This document shows positions 6,550 through 6,821 of a stretch of DNA of 6,821 bases, piece by piece. Source of the DNA: DALYDP01 sp964541635. GTDB taxonomy: Bacteria > Patescibacteriota > Gracilibacteria > Peribacterales > Peribacteraceae. Each line of letters opens with the position of its first letter. Position 1 is the first letter of the stretch. Below the pieces are notes generated by a model. It was given only the letters and a program-made list of their open reading frames with translations. It searched no databases and was not told where the DNA came from. The stretch spans positions 1 to 6,821 of the forward strand of contig CAZIQM010000054.1 of assembly GCA_964541635.1 (NCBI GenBank). The letters run 5' to 3'. A program made the translations under genes and the position numbers.

Positions 6550-6689
6550 CGCTGTCCTCCGTTGAAATAGCCCTCGGATCCCCTCCCCCGGGCACTCCCC
6601 CTCCCTGAACCGCGTACACAAGAGTAGATCAAGTGTTACTCGACAACAAAAACACCCTCCGTACACTCCCCGCACCCCACCCGGGGTCT

Positions 6690-6695
6690 TACTAT
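6690..6695 (+). promoter_or_regulatory. Putative -10 box for the terminal mini-gene or RNA
   Basis: TACTAT at 6690-6695 matches the -10 consensus at four of six positions, including the key first TA and last T. Seven bases later lies GTG (6703-6705), in frame with the mini-ORF. This repeats the 6-9 base spacing seen at the other genes. It overlaps the alternative ATG at 6694, which would be outside the transcript if this hexamer is used. Confidence 0.35.
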
Positions 6696-6813
6696 GGATA
6701 CCGTGAAGTTCACGACTCACCGTGCTGCTTCGCTGCCCCTCGTGCTCATGCACGTTGCGTGCATCACCATCCTCTCGCTGAGCATGGTGATCAGCCTCCC
6801 GACGATCCACTAA
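6694..6813 (+). CDS. Possible 36-39 residue hydrophobic mini-protein
   Basis: From ATG 6694 the frame encodes 39 residues and ends at TAA 6813. A GTG at 6703 would give 36 residues and is favoured by the -10-like hexamer at 6690-6695. After a short basic start (VKFTTHR), about residues 13-35 form one hydrophobic stretch with LPLVLMHVACITILSLSM, enough for a single membrane helix. No family is recognised and no Shine-Dalgarno is present. The same DNA carries several short stem-loops, so the region may be a structured RNA or a leader region rather than a protein gene. The window ends eight bases after the stop, so downstream context is missing. Confidence 0.35.
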   Translation: MDTVKFTTHRAASLPLVLMHVACITILSLSMVISLPTIH

Positions 6814-6821
6814 GAGGATCC

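Larger units (their letters stand above)
6354..6693. other. 340-base intergenic stretch with an AT-rich patch
   Basis: After the terminator-like hairpins, base composition shifts. From about 6447 to 6540 the sequence is visibly AT-rich, unlike the GC-rich genes, and carries TATATAAAG (6453-6461) and an imperfect inverted repeat (6501-6540). From about 6554 to 6686 the plus strand becomes pyrimidine- and C-rich (for example CCCCTCCCCC near 6580-6590), with a small inverted repeat GAGTA/TACTC (6622-6626 and 6637-6641) and CCCCG/CGGGG (6668-6672 and 6682-6686). I see no long gene on either strand. The only long open frames are antisense to the tRNA or lack family features. It could hold a small RNA gene, a recombination site or long regulatory DNA. 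Confidence 0.7.

Noticed and set aside
6246..6632. A 128-residue minus-strand open frame containing the string RQDSNLRPYGPEPYALP
   Set aside because: This part is the antisense translation of tRNA-Pro at 6278-6353; 'QDSNLRP...ALPTELRP' is a well-known spurious product of antisense tRNA reading. The rest shows no family features.
6466..6810. A 114-residue minus-strand open frame
   Set aside because: The upstream part is antisense to the mini-gene region and has no recognisable composition or domain; only its last 27 codons follow a Shine-Dalgarno, and these are listed separately at low confidence.

Overview
This is a GC-rich bacterial window. It holds a tightly packed minus-strand gene cluster, one short plus-strand transporter gene, a minus-strand metallo-hydrolase, a tRNA-Pro gene, and an AT-richer tail with no recognisable long gene. 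TGA ends several genes whose proteins look complete, so the standard bacterial code applies. The organism cannot be named from the sequence. A secreted protein with one clear SLH module carrying a paired-cysteine 'CFPDV...VCEAK' pattern, followed by DUF11-like repeats, resembles surface proteins I associate with Patescibacteria/CPR genomes. That assignment is inference and weak.

Layout, left to right. Minus strand: a LemA-family membrane protein cut by the left edge (1-549), a PrxQ/BCP peroxiredoxin (586-1056) whose GTG start overlaps the stop of a DUF1761-like membrane protein (1053-1478), an RhlE-type DEAD-box RNA helicase (1537-2832), and a 645-residue secreted, extremely acidic SLH/DUF11-repeat surface protein (2882-4819). 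Plus strand: a single-domain EamA transporter (4894-5325), divergent from the surface protein and convergent with the next gene. Minus strand: a metallo-beta-lactamase-fold hydrolase (5347-6216). Plus strand: tRNA-Pro(CGG) (6278-6353) followed by one good and one weaker terminator-like hairpin. The remaining 340 bases before position 6694 include an AT-rich patch with nested inverted repeats. The window ends with a possible 36-39 residue hydrophobic mini-protein (6694-6813) whose DNA is also unusually rich in stem-loops.

The genes do not form one obvious pathway. LemA, peroxiredoxin, DUF1761 and helicase are co-directional with short gaps and may be partly co-transcribed. The most striking shared feature is at the gene starts. 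Shine-Dalgarno sequences are missing, and TAnnnT-type -10 hexamers sit only 6-9 bases before the start codons of the helicase, surface-protein, EamA and metallo-hydrolase genes. This suggests leaderless transcripts. The same rule would move the start of the terminal mini-gene to a GTG at 6703. No CRISPR array, transposase, phage gene or defence system was seen. The best candidates for something undescribed are the post-tRNA tail (6432-6821), the repeat-built acidic surface protein, and the altered metal-binding motif of the metallo-hydrolase.
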